Source: Trichoplax sp. H2
Lineage: Eukaryota; Placozoa; Uniplacotomia; Trichoplacea
Assembly (NCBI GenBank): GCA_003344405.1
Contig: NOWV01000079.1
Location: 269,561 to 333,560 of the forward strand
Direction: 5' to 3'
Length of the DNA: 64,000 nt
The position numbers were made by a program, and so were the translations under genes. The notes below the pieces were generated by a model that saw nothing but the letters and a program-made list of their open reading frames with translations, was not told the origin of the DNA and did not search any database. Positions 35,101 to 48,036 of this stretch are shown one piece after another. How positions within the stretch are numbered: the first letter of the stretch is position 1; each line of letters starts with the position of its first letter.

Positions 35101-38100
35101 CATCATTTTCCGGCAATGCTGATTCATCAGCCGTACATAAACCAAGAAGCTTATTAAAGAAGTTACTAACATCAAGTTTCAAAGAAAGATGTATGTGTGA
35201 GTAGCTTATCGTTGACATGAGGCTCATTAGCTATTATATCCTTGATAAAGTACTAATGATGCATCATATAATTATTGCTATTTTTTACTGTACATTCGCA
35301 TATGAAATTTACGCGAATCTTGCTAATGATATACACTTAGTATTGCCGTAATTAAAATGATTGTGATACAGTGCTTAATAGACTGCGTGATTATAATATT
35401 TTAACTATTTGCTAATATGTGTTAGCGGATACAAAAATGAATAAAGGAAGTAGAGGTGAAATATCGCCGAGTCATTTACCATCTAGCAATACTGCCAGTA
35501 GTTCCGTTATCCAGGACACTGGAGAGATTATGGAACAGCCAATGACGGATAGAAGTACTCAATCATCGGCTACATATGGTATTTCTATTTCATAATGCAA
35601 ATAAACTACAACAATAAAATTATTTATAGGATTAAGCTTAGCTATATATAAAGATATAAATTAATATAAAGGCTTTATTATTATTTTAACAGCAAGTAAA
35701 AGCCGTAATGACTATGCAGCTGAAAGAATCCACAGCAGAAATACTGGTGCATCTGTGTGGAAAAAGCACTTATCCTTCCTTAAGTTAGGTCAAAAGGCCA
35801 AAAAATTACGCCGAGAATCCAGTTAAGTCCTATGCAACGAATTGTATTCATTTATTATTATGTTACCAATTCCTTATAAATAATGCCGGATGCCTTCTAC
35901 TAGTTTCATTTAAATTCACGAATTACAGGCTGATAATTCATATTCTCATGTGAATCGAAACTAATAACGTAAAGGTATATTCGCTAATTACTATAAAACA
36001 AATTTTACCTCAATCACCCCTGGAATAGGCATTTTATCCGAAGAAGGTTCTGCTTACGCTAACTCAAGTGCTAGTATTCAAGCAATGGAAATTAAGAAAT
36101 ATTTAGAAAATTTAAATTGTGGAGTTTTGGATTTTTCCTTTTTAATTGAATGCTCCCAACCAGGCTCTGTGCCTAGCCCCGCTTTGTTAACTGCCATATT
36201 CAATCTGGTATGTCGTAAGTGACTCATTATGCTTATCATCTATATCAATCTTAAATTTCATGCCTATTACATTAATGATTCCAATAAATTTAAAGCTAAT
36301 ATGTTATCCGCTTAAATATGTATCACTAAATATTTTAAAAATGACTGATGTTGCTATGCATAGCATACAATACAATGCTATAGTCAATAAATTCTGTTAG
36401 ACCGTTTTAGTAACAGCAACACATATACAAAAACGATTATAAAATTTCTGAATAGAAATCACCGATTGTTGCGAGGGCTCTCATTTTTGCTCAACTTGCT
36501 CATCTTGTGAATCGATGCCGTCATAACGAATGGCCCACATGGATGACGAGAAATTATTTACAAGGTAAGTAAGAGTTTAAAATTCGTTAACTAAATGAAA
36601 TGTAACCTAGATATTTAAACATAGCATACAGTAATTAAAAGAATATTTTATAATGCTTTACTAATAGTCATGATCATTGAAATTGTATAGGTCGTTCGAC
36701 TACAGCTGTTAAACGGCGAAACGCTCGTCATAAGCAAGCAGTAGCTGAATCATTTTATCAATGGGGTGTTGCCATCGGCAATAAATTAAGGGAGTTACAC
36801 GAAAGTGAAACAATTGCAAAACATAACAGTGCAGAAGCCCATTTTGAACCTTGTAAGCTCTTATTCTCGATCATTAAGCTATAAAAAAATTAGCAAGACC
36901 ATCTTTGAGCTAACTTAAAAATGTTTATAGTGTCATCTTTTATTCAATACAAATTATTTTCATACATTCCTTAAATGAATCCGGGATTACAGTTGAGATC
37001 ACCACCTCTTGTCCCTATTCATTGAAGCTCGTTGCTTGCCAATTAATCTATGAAATTACGGCATTTTTTGTGGAAAATCCAAGTGTGAAGACAAAAATCG
37101 ATAACTACATATCGCCTAGGAGAGAGGAGCCTCGTAGTAGCAGAGCAAGTGTTAAGCAGACTGTCGGTTTCAAGAGACGAAGGAGGACTATTCGAGTTAG
37201 TACCATAGTTTTACTCCAAATAAATTAAAATCTATTTCGAATATCGTATATAGAAATTAGATTATGTAGCGATAATTGACTTAAGAATTTCCATTTGAAT
37301 TTTATATCAGCAAAAATCCAGAGCTAGCAGTGCAAATTCCTCTCCACGCTCAAGAAGGACGTCCAATGTTGAAATAAATGATGATGACAGCCCGCTTAAA
37401 GTGTCGAGTCAAAGTTTTGATGACCGAAAACCTATTAAAAGCCCAAGTGCAAGTGTTAAAGGTGCCCCTGCCAAGTTATTTGAAAGGAGACATTCTTCAG
37501 TGAAATTGGCTAGGACTGTGGTCTATGGCATATCAACAAGTATTTATTCACCGCGCATGCATGGCGGGCGTACTAGCATTTCTAAATCATGGCGTAAAAA
37601 ATCAAGTATGGCAGCTGCAGAAGTAGAAGTAGAAGCAAAGGATGATGATAGCAGTATTTTTAAACGTAGGAGCACAAAGAGGAGAAGGCAGTCACCTCTA
37701 GACAGAACCATATCTGCGGAACTGGGTGGTGTAGAAAATAGACGACGTTTTATGTCAACTAGAGTCCGTAAAACCAGTAAAGGATCCACGATAAGCAATT
37801 CATTCCGACAAAGACTTATCCATACAGCAAGAAAATTCGAACAATCAGAGGATAATGAGCCAACATCCCCAACAGTAAAATCTAATTTTGATATTGATTC
37901 GTTCCCTTGGATTCGGTCAGTTCTACAGCTATGCACAGATAAAGACTTCAGCTGCAAATGTTTGCAGCAAGGTAACAGTAAATGTTATGTTAGCTGTCAT
38001 CGCTTTCAGACCGATTGTTGCTACCAACTTTCGAACATCATGAAGCTAGTTTGCAGTCGAATTCATATACCCGATGAGTTATTTATTGCCATTTTGACAT

Positions 38101-41100
38101 CAAGCAAGAGTCCATATGAAAATTTTACTTCATCAAATAAAAGATTAACTCCGTTTTTAACTTACTTAGATAAAGATGTAAGTGGTTCATGTTCGAGCTA
38201 TATTAGACTTTATTTAACTACATGCATTTACCTATTTTTTATTACTCTATTCGTGGCAATTGTTAATTATATTTCGCTAATGATGAATTTTTACAATTCC
38301 TAGATGTCTTGCATTGCTTGCTCACCATTTTCAGTCATGTCAACTGCTGCAGCAACTTTGCCTGATTCAACCTATGAAAGCCTTATTCCTGTAACATGGC
38401 AATTGCTGTTAGAATCGGAATTAAAATTATCGTCTGTTGCTTGTAAGTAATATAGCTAAAACCAAATCTCCCATGTCTCATATTTCATCGACTCCTTATA
38501 ATAATCTGCGTTCCTTTCTTCAATTCTAGCTACAGTTTTCCTCTTGGCCTCTTCCAGGAAAGAGGAATATGTGCAAGAACTCCTTCGAGGCGAATTTAAC
38601 TCAAAAGATGCTTCACGTATCGTTAAATGTATCCAAAGGTTTGTACAAAAGTACTATTGCCTGAAATTTTAAATTATTAAGTTTATCGTTTCATAAATAT
38701 AATTTAAGTTACGTTATAACTCTACCTTTTCATTTAGGTTTAGCATCTTATGGAGGAATCGATATAATATGTCTCCTAAGCTTCCGCATGCCGCTTATAA
38801 ATATTTTAAGGTAGTGGAGAATGTATTGTTCAGAAGAATAAATGATGGTTGCTATTTTTACTTTCTATCGCTATTTTTTTTAAACTCTAGTTCGGGCCAC
38901 CACGTGTTAAATTTACTTTACCTTCTCCTGCCTTGGGTCTACCAGCGCAAGCTGTGCCAGATATTTCGTGGGTTTTTGCATCACACTACAGAAATCCTGG
39001 AGACCTGGATGATAAGGTAACTTTTGAATAATTGTGATTCAAATTCGTAATGATAGAGCAGTTGGACTGGTGTAATCACAAATCATTTATCCGCAGAATC
39101 AATGTCATTAAGAAGGATGCAGCGAATTCTATTACCCTATCAAGCTTTTTAAACAACTTCATGTACTTTTCTTAATCTATTACTTTAGCTTTCCATAGTT
39201 GGTTACCGAACTGAAGTAATCTCTCAAAGAAGAGAAAAAAAAGAAAAAGAAATAGCACAAATGAAAGCAAATCAGAGAGAAAAATATAAATTGCTCTCCA
39301 TACCGCTGATATCGCACGCCTGTAACCAAGACGAAGGCGAAGGTTAGCCGCAGTATCGTCATTTATTCCAAGAACTTATGTTTAAATAGTTTGCGTGGTG
39401 ATATTATCCTTGCTATGAATGTAATGTTGTTTATTCTAATACTATAAACCAGAAACCGAAGGGCAAGATAAGGAATACAATCGAATCATGCAACAACCTT
39501 TCTTTCCTCCTTCGCTCACTGCTTCGGTAATTGATTTAATAGTATGCCTGGAAAATGCTGCTACGGATTTTAACGGCGTATCTGGTAAACTTTTATTCAA
39601 TTACTTCAGTTATAATTGAATTATTGATATAACGTTCAAGAAGTCCTTTCGCTGCCTTAATTACAAATTTATAGCTGACGTACCGCTTTGATTTATCGAC
39701 GTAGTTATGAAAACTAGCTTGCAAGTAATATGGTCTTGTCTGGTTGAAGAACCATCGCTGTTTTTTCGACATTTTATCGAAAATTTGTTGGATCGTGGTT
39801 CTCAGGTAAAGCTATTTCACAATTACTCACACTGGTACCAAAGGTGTCGTGACTACAATGTCTCTACAAAAGATAGCATTTCCAACTTACAAGTGCTCAT
39901 AAATACTGTTTCATTAAAAGTTTGCTCTCGCTGTTTTCAATTTAGGATTTACTACTGCAATCCATTCGTAAGCTTTTGCTTTGCTTACCTTATCTACCTC
40001 AGGCTGCAGCTCATTTTTTACTGAATCATTTGGTATGAAGCATACATAGATTGCTAAATCATAGTATTAACAACGCTAATGCACTTTATCGAAATTTAAC
40101 TTTTTTTGATCGCTACCTTGGCTGCTAAACAATTAAGATTGCTTAACCTTGTAGTACATTTCGCTTCGGTTAGGTTGGAGTTGTAATGCATCAAGTCAAT
40201 AATCCAACAGAATTTTCCAAGCGCTCCATCATGTCTGTAATGTCAGTAGTATGGCAGGTAAAATTTATTGTACGGTAGATTACAAGAATATGACACATTT
40301 AGCTAGAAAAATATTACCCTTAATATTTTACCTATCCCTCAGGTTGCTTCTCACGTCCATGATGTCAAGTTGAAAGATATCAAAGCCACTCTTCGAAAGG
40401 AGCAAAGCGATGTAAAAATTTAAAGACATACTATCCTATTAATTGCAGCTAAATAAGCCTAGCATTCTCAATACTGTAGCATTTTTAAATGTATTTTTCG
40501 AATTTTTAGTCGACGGTATTAATTTGCGCTGGAGGTCCGGGAACTAAGGTAAATACAAACTAAAAACACTTGATAGTTATCTATTACCTGATTTCAGCTG
40601 CAATATAAAGTATTCATTACAAAATGCTGTTATTTTGACAGAACGTTATTTTATGAACTAAAATTTTATCTTACAGAAATTAAAGATTTTTTCACCGGAA
40701 AATCTAGAAACTGCTATTGAAGTGCCGCTGCATGAGGTCAAATTGCTATCACGTATTAATTTACCGCTAGTCTAGGGCATTAAGTTGTTATTTCCGTGCA
40801 AAATATTAAGAAGTAAAAAGGTTTATATTTCCTTTAATTTTTACAAGTAGGACATGCAAATGGGACGTGTTTACGATTTTGCCATTGCTCGATCACATTC
40901 ACATCGCGACGAGTATTGCTTAATAGACCAGAAGTCGGGTAAAGCAAATCATACTTTCATATCACCTAAGATCATTTAATTTTGCTGCTTACAGAACCAA
41001 AGAAGTTTAAGCTTTACTCTCAGCAAATTTTAAATATCGAATCTTCAAATAAGCGATTCTTTCATATCCTTAGATTATGTTTTCGACTCAAAAGACTATG

Positions 41101-44100
41101 TCATAGATTTCTACAGTCATCGTAACAATCCACCTCCTAATTTGTTGATTAAGAAATTATCTCGCAATGACAAGGAGCAACGAATTTCTGCACAGGTGTG
41201 GCTGATGTAAACTAAAATAGTAAAATAGTTACAGTATTGATAAAATAATAAAGTATCACTGACCATTTAATCCAATTGCAGCTTTTCTAATAAATTCTAC
41301 TACAGTGAATATTTCAATGATACCACATTAAATCTTATAAATTTAAAAGATTATAACTAGAAAATTGGCAGAAGTCGGGAAATTACTTTTCACCCAAGTG
41401 CTAGTCCACGTTGATGATAATCAGGTAATAAACGAAATGCTTAGCATTAAGCTAGCTATTGAAAAATCAGATATGACATAAATTAATTATCATATTTGTA
41501 CAAATAATCTTTTCTTGAAAAGCACTTTACTGGTGAATGTTTATTTTAATCTTGAATAGATCTTACAGCAATCCTTACAGCTCCATTCTGATTTAGTGAA
41601 GCTGCAATCATTCCCTAGGACCGCAATTGATGTCGATTTCGTTCTTTGTGGTATAGAGACCTATGGTCGTGTAAGTGGGCGCAATTTACTTTATATGGAA
41701 CCTTGAGAAGCACTTGAAATTAGTGGCTGAGCTACACATCTTTATTATCAAGAGTGGCTTAACATTGGCCTTGCTATGTTTTATTTATAGGAATTAATCA
41801 CTACAGATATTGTGCAAAGGCTTTCATGGATTAACTTTATCTTGGAATTGTTTCAAGGAATTGGTTCGACATCGTCATATTTATGGTCTGATGAATTCAC
41901 GTCGTATATTAATATCATTAACGGAGCAATATTAATGCATAGTGAAGAGGTTATAATCCTGAGATCTGGTCTGGCAGTGTTTATAAAAATTGCTCAACAA
42001 TTTGGTCAATCGTTTATAAATAATTGCGGGTATATTACGCTTACCACTTATAATACCTAGCAAATCTTGAAATGAAAGTGTTACTTTAATTAATATAATA
42101 TATATATTACATCTAATAGAATAATTGCTTCTACCAATGTCAATGCTTTAATTCTTCAAAATTTCTATATTCCAGTTATAATTGCATCCTGCCGACATTA
42201 ATACAAATATATGCTCACCATTATCATAATTCGTTGGCTAAGCAAGCCATAGAGGTAAGCATATAGCGTTAATTCACCTTATCTAGTAGTATGTATGCCG
42301 TCAATACTATATTATTACATTAAGTATAATAACCATCTGGCATAAATTACTCTAATCATGTCATCTATTGTATTCCAATTAGTTTACATGGAGTCAATTC
42401 TATGCAATACATAGGAGCCCTTTCTTACTCCGGGTATAATTGAAATCGTTAATATTATGACAATTTTAGTTCAACTATTTCAATCAATGCATTTAGTAAT
42501 CGTGAAACCGAATTCGTTCTAATAATGTAACCAAACTGAAAATTTAAATTTTCTTCGCTCTGCTAATACATTAAATAACTTGAGCCTTCTTTAAGTTAAT
42601 TGTTTTTTTCTACGGAAACCGTAAGTGCCTCGCTATAATAGAACCTTTGCTATCAAAGCCAAACATTGCCGTGAACGAAACCGAAAAAGTAAGTAATTTA
42701 CAATAATATTAGTGGATAATATCGAAAAAAGTAAAACCAATACTAACAATGAGTTATACCTCAGATATCAGCTCACAACATGTTTTCCTTATTGATGTCC
42801 ATGGAATCGAAACCGAGTGATCCGATTGGTATTCTTGATCTTTTCGAAAATTTACCCAAAGCAGCAGTATGCAGCGATTCAAAAATTCCAATTCAACATC
42901 TTCTATTTAATTTTACCTAGCAATAATTAGAAAGTTTTACTCGAATAATTACCGAAATAATTTCCATCTAGTGCTGGTATTCAAGTTCTGTGTTTTAATC
43001 TAATTTGACTTAACCTTTTGCAGGACAACTGCTACGATTCTGTAGATTGGCAATTCGACTTTAAATTAGTTATTCGCCTCTGTGTAGTAGTATTTGTTTA
43101 TGCACCAGAAAGTAAAAGAAGCTTTCAGTTAATGGTAAAGTAGCTAATACATAATTTTGTTCCCAGTTTCGACAGCAGTTTATCTACTTTATTGACTAAC
43201 TTTCATTTTAAACATGCTAGAGTGTTCTCAATTTATTATTGCCCTACTATTACGATCATCTCCGAGAGAAAACCCGAGTGAGCAAACAAAAACTTATTGA
43301 TTGCAAGCTTGAAGTGGATGCTCTAAACGAAATTGCTTCTTCCATCCATTTATTACTGAAGAACAGCAAATTCATGGCAAAGTTAGCTTTCATCATTACT
43401 AATTAATATGATATATCTTTATCATTTCTTGTTTAAAAGTAGTGAAAAATACAGAGCATTTTTGCATAATTACTTAGGAGTTTTACCATACCGCAAAAGT
43501 TATATAATCATTATGTACTGCATGGCGATAACAAGTACAAAAGGAAAGATATGGAAAGCAGCAATCATAGTGTATTCATTGATGTAACAAGTTCCATAAC
43601 TGCTAATCAAACATTTAGTTTAACTCGGCAATCAACACCCCCTTACAGGTAAGGCTCTCAAAATACAAATGGTAAACGGTAATTTAGACGGAGAAAAACT
43701 TCTTGCTTTCAAATTTACCACAATTCTAAACTAATACTGATTTTTGGAATTCGATCTTCTATTACAGGCAGGGAACCTTCGAACAGGCATCTATGTTTCG
43801 TGAAGGCGAAAAATATGATGGTGGTGCACGGATCAAAGATAGTCAACGCGGAGACTATCTACTATCTATCGTGTCTACATTTGTCACAGTACACTTGCAA
43901 CGTCTAACTGAATTAAGTCATTACTTACCAAGGCAATATTCCATTTCTGACGTCTTTGATAATAATTGCTTTACGGTAAAATCAATTACTGAGAAAAATC
44001 ATTAATATAATCAGATCCTTTTTATTAACAAATATGATCACTTTATTACATTTATGATAGATTATTACCGATGTGACCGTATCTTTATTCAAGCTGGCTC

Positions 44101-46697
44101 TTTATGACTCTAGTGTAATGCGAAATGTGAATATCTCTAGGTAATGGCATTGCTTTGACTCGCTGGTAGTTATGACTTGAAATTTACTTTCTATCACGAC
44201 ATAATCTAGATATTTTACACAAATTATGCCTGCAATTGACTGGCTACACCCAAATTTGTTCAAGTATTTTCGATCATTTATGAAGAAGCTAGATAAAGTA
44301 CTTCATAGTTCAGCTAGAATGCAAGCATTCCAGGTATGGTCATCAATTAAGTGATGGATTATATTTGTAGATACTGCAACCTAAGCTAAGATATCGAGAA
44401 TAAAAATAATATCATAAAATAGTCTAGCTTACTTCATTATTGCGCTGTTATATTGATTAATATCATCATTGCTACATGGTTTTAGACATCCCAAAGTTGT
44501 GAATTAATCGTGTCTCTGGCAAAAGGTGATTGTCAGTAAATGCAAATAAACTGAAATATTTACAGCGTTTAAGAAAATATTTTGGCATACCGTTGATAAA
44601 CACGTAAAAAGAATAAGACAACCTCTTAACTTTCTTTTTTCTTAGGATTGACTACGATCATTCAGAAAAAGAAAGAATTAGCTGGTGTTCAAACAGTACA
44701 GGTTATTTTAAATTAAAATTTTAACATGATCCTATGATGTAAACCACTAATGATTTAGTATTACGAAAGTATTGTATTATTAAAGTAAAATTATGTCTTG
44801 TCAATAGGGAGTAATCAGTAGCTTAGTATCCTTTCTATACGAAAATGTCCCTCCATTTGATGAAGGAATTTCTGGATACAATGATACAACTTTAAATAGA
44901 GTACCCGATGCCTTCCAACAAGCAGTGCTTGACTTGGTAGTTGTTGAACTTTATACAGTTAAAGAATTTTCATGTTTAAGAGCAGCTTGCAATAACGACT
45001 TCGAGTTTGGAGATAAAACCGAAAAAGAGCTGGTCTTTATCCGCTTTTTGATACCTCTAACCTTCCAAATTGCCAAGCATAATTTCTTAGGCATGAAACT
45101 AACTTTTGAATATATTAAGAATGAGTGATTGATCCTTTGTTGACAGCTTAAATACAATACTTTGTGTCATGCTTTGACTAGAACAAGCAAATAAAGTTTT
45201 AAAAACTTATTATGACATTATTATAGGTGAAGACTGCTGCGTCTTGTATCCTGACATAGTTTTCTTGATGAAGTGTTACCTAAGTGCCCTAGCTAATCAA
45301 AGCAAACAACGCCGAAAACTGATGCAGTTTATGCCAGAATTAATTGGCCATCCCCCTAATAGTTTGCATTGCGGTAGTTTTAGCTTCTTACCGAGAAAGA
45401 ACCTGTCGAAACTAAATGAAAATAAAATAGAACAATTGCAACATATAGCATTCCTAGGTAATGTAACTTTGATGTTGATTATTTCTTTGCTTACGGTGAA
45501 GCTACTTTGAGTATTAAGTTGGTAAAACATTGGATTAATTTCGTAAGTGTGGCAATTGTCTTTGTATCGTTTTATGAAAGGTCTAAAAGTCTTGATTACC
45601 AGTTTCCATAAAGTACTCGGAAATCATTGGCTGCTACTGAGTAAATTTATCCAAGAATATTTCACAACGGAAATCGGTATGAGTATTCGGAAATTAAAAT
45701 TTTTATCCTTTTAGTAACAGAAACACCTATCTATGACCATAAAGGTGTATTCTTACAAATAAAGTATTGCATATATATGTTAAAACTAAAGCCCGAATCC
45801 CATATTTATATTTAAAGCAGCACAAGGTATTTAAATACTTTAGGTACTAGAGTTTATATTGCAGATAGAATAATTATGGAATTACTATCGTTTATTGTTG
45901 GGAATTGTTTAAGTTGAGAAATGTCGACTCAATACATTTTATCTCTTCAATCTTGATCTAGACAATGAATGCTTAAGAATAGCACTTTTGGACTTTATTA
46001 AATTTACCATGATGTATAGAACTCCGTTATATCTACATCTGCTACCGTTTGTCAAGTCTTCATTAGTGAGGATTACAAATTTAATTGGTCTTGTTATCAA
46101 CTGCATATAGTAGCAGATATAAGATACCCCTAATCCTTTTAAATGACGAAGCACGTATATGTCTTTTTGTCTTTTTAGACAGAATTATTTGAAAAGAAGG
46201 ACAGAAATGAGATCATGAAGCAGCAAATTATCGAAATTCAGCAAATTTCAATGCAGCCTTTCTTTGATAGCGCAGAATCTTGCTTAAGCAGACTATATGA
46301 CGAATTTGAAAAAATTACGTTTACGAAATTGGTTTTAATCGATAGTGAGAACATTCAAGACGATGAAATTAATTCTATACTTGATACGCCTACAAGTAAC
46401 AAACTCTTAGTCAGAAGTAAGAGCTATCCATTAATGTTCAACGAATTTGCTAGTAACCGTGATGATGATGAAATCGTCCATCATGATCGTAGTATAACAC
46501 AAGCTACAGTTTTCTGTTCAAAGCTAAGTATTAATAAAGCTAGGATTAATTTTATGATTGATAAGCATCGTTGTAGAACTGAAGATATCAAAAAGGCTAA
46601 ATCTGCCGAAGAAATTGTAACAGAAATAACTTGCTCCAATGAAAGTGAAAATTGTAACGAATGTGACAATCAGGATTTACGAGAGACGATACTATAG
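32182..46697 (+). CDS. UNC80: UNC80, NALCN channel complex subunit
   Basis: Large HEAT-like scaffold that with UNC79 holds the NALCN sodium-leak channel. 44 exons join in frame to 2646 residues (human about 3250): 32182-32244, 33199-34701, 34905-35190, 35426-35578, 35693-35821, 36029-36207, 36456-36564, 36691-36852, 36993-37195, 37311-38177, 38304-38442, 38530-38638, 38738-38810, 38891-39016, 39189-39342, 39453-39584, 39705-39805, 39946-40032, 40174-40257, 40343-40411, 40510-40548, 40677-40736, 40851-40938, 41074-41206, 41361-41424, 41560-41670, 41791-42029, 42176-42254, 42383-42433, 42626-42688, 42765-42866, 43024-43134, 43221-43381, 43478-43648, 43768-43975, 44061-44140, 44210-44333, 44486-44525, 44646-44701, 44808-45090, 45227-45457, 45581-45676, 45962-46065, 46179-46697. 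Marks: FMRPKLGK, SISRWDFV, AETKLMYTLHWILLDA, YGCGEGIRGTHGDKLR, FYHALLGFC, the QSIRKLLL block. The start at 32182 omits the first ~25 family residues. The exon 37311-38177 is long, basic and serine-rich. The intron after 45090 has a GC donor. Confidence 0.95.
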
Positions 46698-47755
46698 CCA
46701 GAAGACTGATACTGTTCTATTATTAAATTAACGTTTTATTAATTAATAAGAACTTATTAAATTTTTCTAAACTTCTGAAACGTGTAAAGTCTTGTAAAGT
46801 CTTGTAAAGATATTATGGTCCAAGTTAACTAAATAAGCATATGTTCACAAGTTAACTTTAAATTAATAATATTTGAAAGTTCGTATGAGTAAACGATTAT
46901 ATTTATTGGATAACATATACTTAAACATAGCATTTAAATAAACGTTTGATGACAAATCATTTTCCAAATTAATCACATATTGATGCTTGGGCATTATCTA
47001 GTGATTGCGTCATTGGCCAAGATCATTAGATCCTTTAATAATATTATCGACAGTCATTCTTAGTTCTAAATGAATTTTCGATAATTCTCTAGAGAAAATA
47101 TTTAGACTAAACGCTTACAAAATTAATTGTAATATGCCAGCATAGCTAATGTATAGATTCATTTCCACAGTTTTCAAAGATACTTGGTAGTTTATAACGA
47201 AGAAATAGAAGGAGATAATGCTTATGCAACAGTCAACTGTGATTTACTTGAATTCGATATAAATTTAGTACCGTAGTTTTTGACATGATTTAACGCTTTA
47301 GAGTATAGCGTGGATTTAATAATTTGATATTTAGTTTTAAAATGCCGATTATATGCTTTAATATACTGGTACAGATATTGGAGTAGCAAATCTGAGAAGC
47401 AAGTCATTTTAATTAGATATTGAAGAGACATTATTGTGTTTAGGTCTTAAATAGTAGCTGTATGAAATCTAGCTAGATTTTCTTATCTGTCTACATTTAT
47501 CATAAATATTGTTAAATTAGCTATATAAATGAGTAGGCAGACAATCTATTCTCTTCCGCATTCAAGAACGTATGAAAATGCAGATATTCACGTATATCAA
47601 TAACAGTATTATGTATTTCATGGTATACGATAGCTTTCTTATGGCCGTATTTTTACAGTGCTGAATCGCAGAGAAACTTCATAATATGGTCTACGTGGCA
47701 ATCCTAGTGATATTTTAAGATCTGTGACAAAATTTAAAATTTATCGTAATTAATC
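46698..47755. other. Tail-to-tail interval, UNC80 / single-pass protein
   Basis: About 1 kb of AT-rich DNA with no coding evidence and none of the TACAGT clusters. It contains one small tandem repeat (46783-46809). Confidence 0.55.
46783..46809. repeat. 10-base tandem repeat
   Basis: Nearly three copies of GTAAAGTCTT, just downstream of the UNC80 stop codon. Confidence 0.85.
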
Positions 47756-48036
47756 TTATAAATTAGACTGCTTTTCATGAGTCTCTGGTAGAGCAATGGG
47801 TCTGTTGATACTTGTCACAATTGACCAACTATTTTCACCCGTATTACTAACGGTTAATTTGCGAGCGGTGCCTGGTTTTCCGACATTACTTTTTCCTTCG
47901 GAGAAAATAGATTCGTACGGATCAGCCTGACTGCGTCTTTTTTTACGGATACGATAGATGATATAGGCGAGTGCTATCAAACCGGCAAGAATAAGGCAAC
48001 CAACTACTGCAATAATAGCGATATAGGTTACTTCCT
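47756..48036 (-). CDS. 3'-terminal exon of a single-pass membrane protein (partial)
   Basis: Minus-strand exon with a CAG acceptor just before 48036. It encodes one long hydrophobic helix (IAIIAVVGCLILAGLIALAY), a stop-transfer basic cluster (RIRKKRR) and a ~60-residue polar tail ending at the stop, so a type I orientation with a cytoplasmic tail is likely. I do not recognise the family. A preceding exon at 48397-48325 is possible: it is open, phase-compatible and carries two cysteines, but its donor GTTGGG is weak. Further extracellular exons may lie up to about 50000; an open frame at 49741-49971 (-) could be one, without proof. Confidence 0.45.

Noticed and set aside
34964-35227. 87-codon acidic minus-strand frame inside UNC80
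   Set aside because: It is the reverse complement of a conserved UNC80 exon (EIRQLLRHI block), so it is a shadow frame.
37544-37957. 137-codon minus-strand frame inside UNC80
   Set aside because: It is antisense to the long basic/serine-rich UNC80 exon; the sense strand carries the conserved protein.
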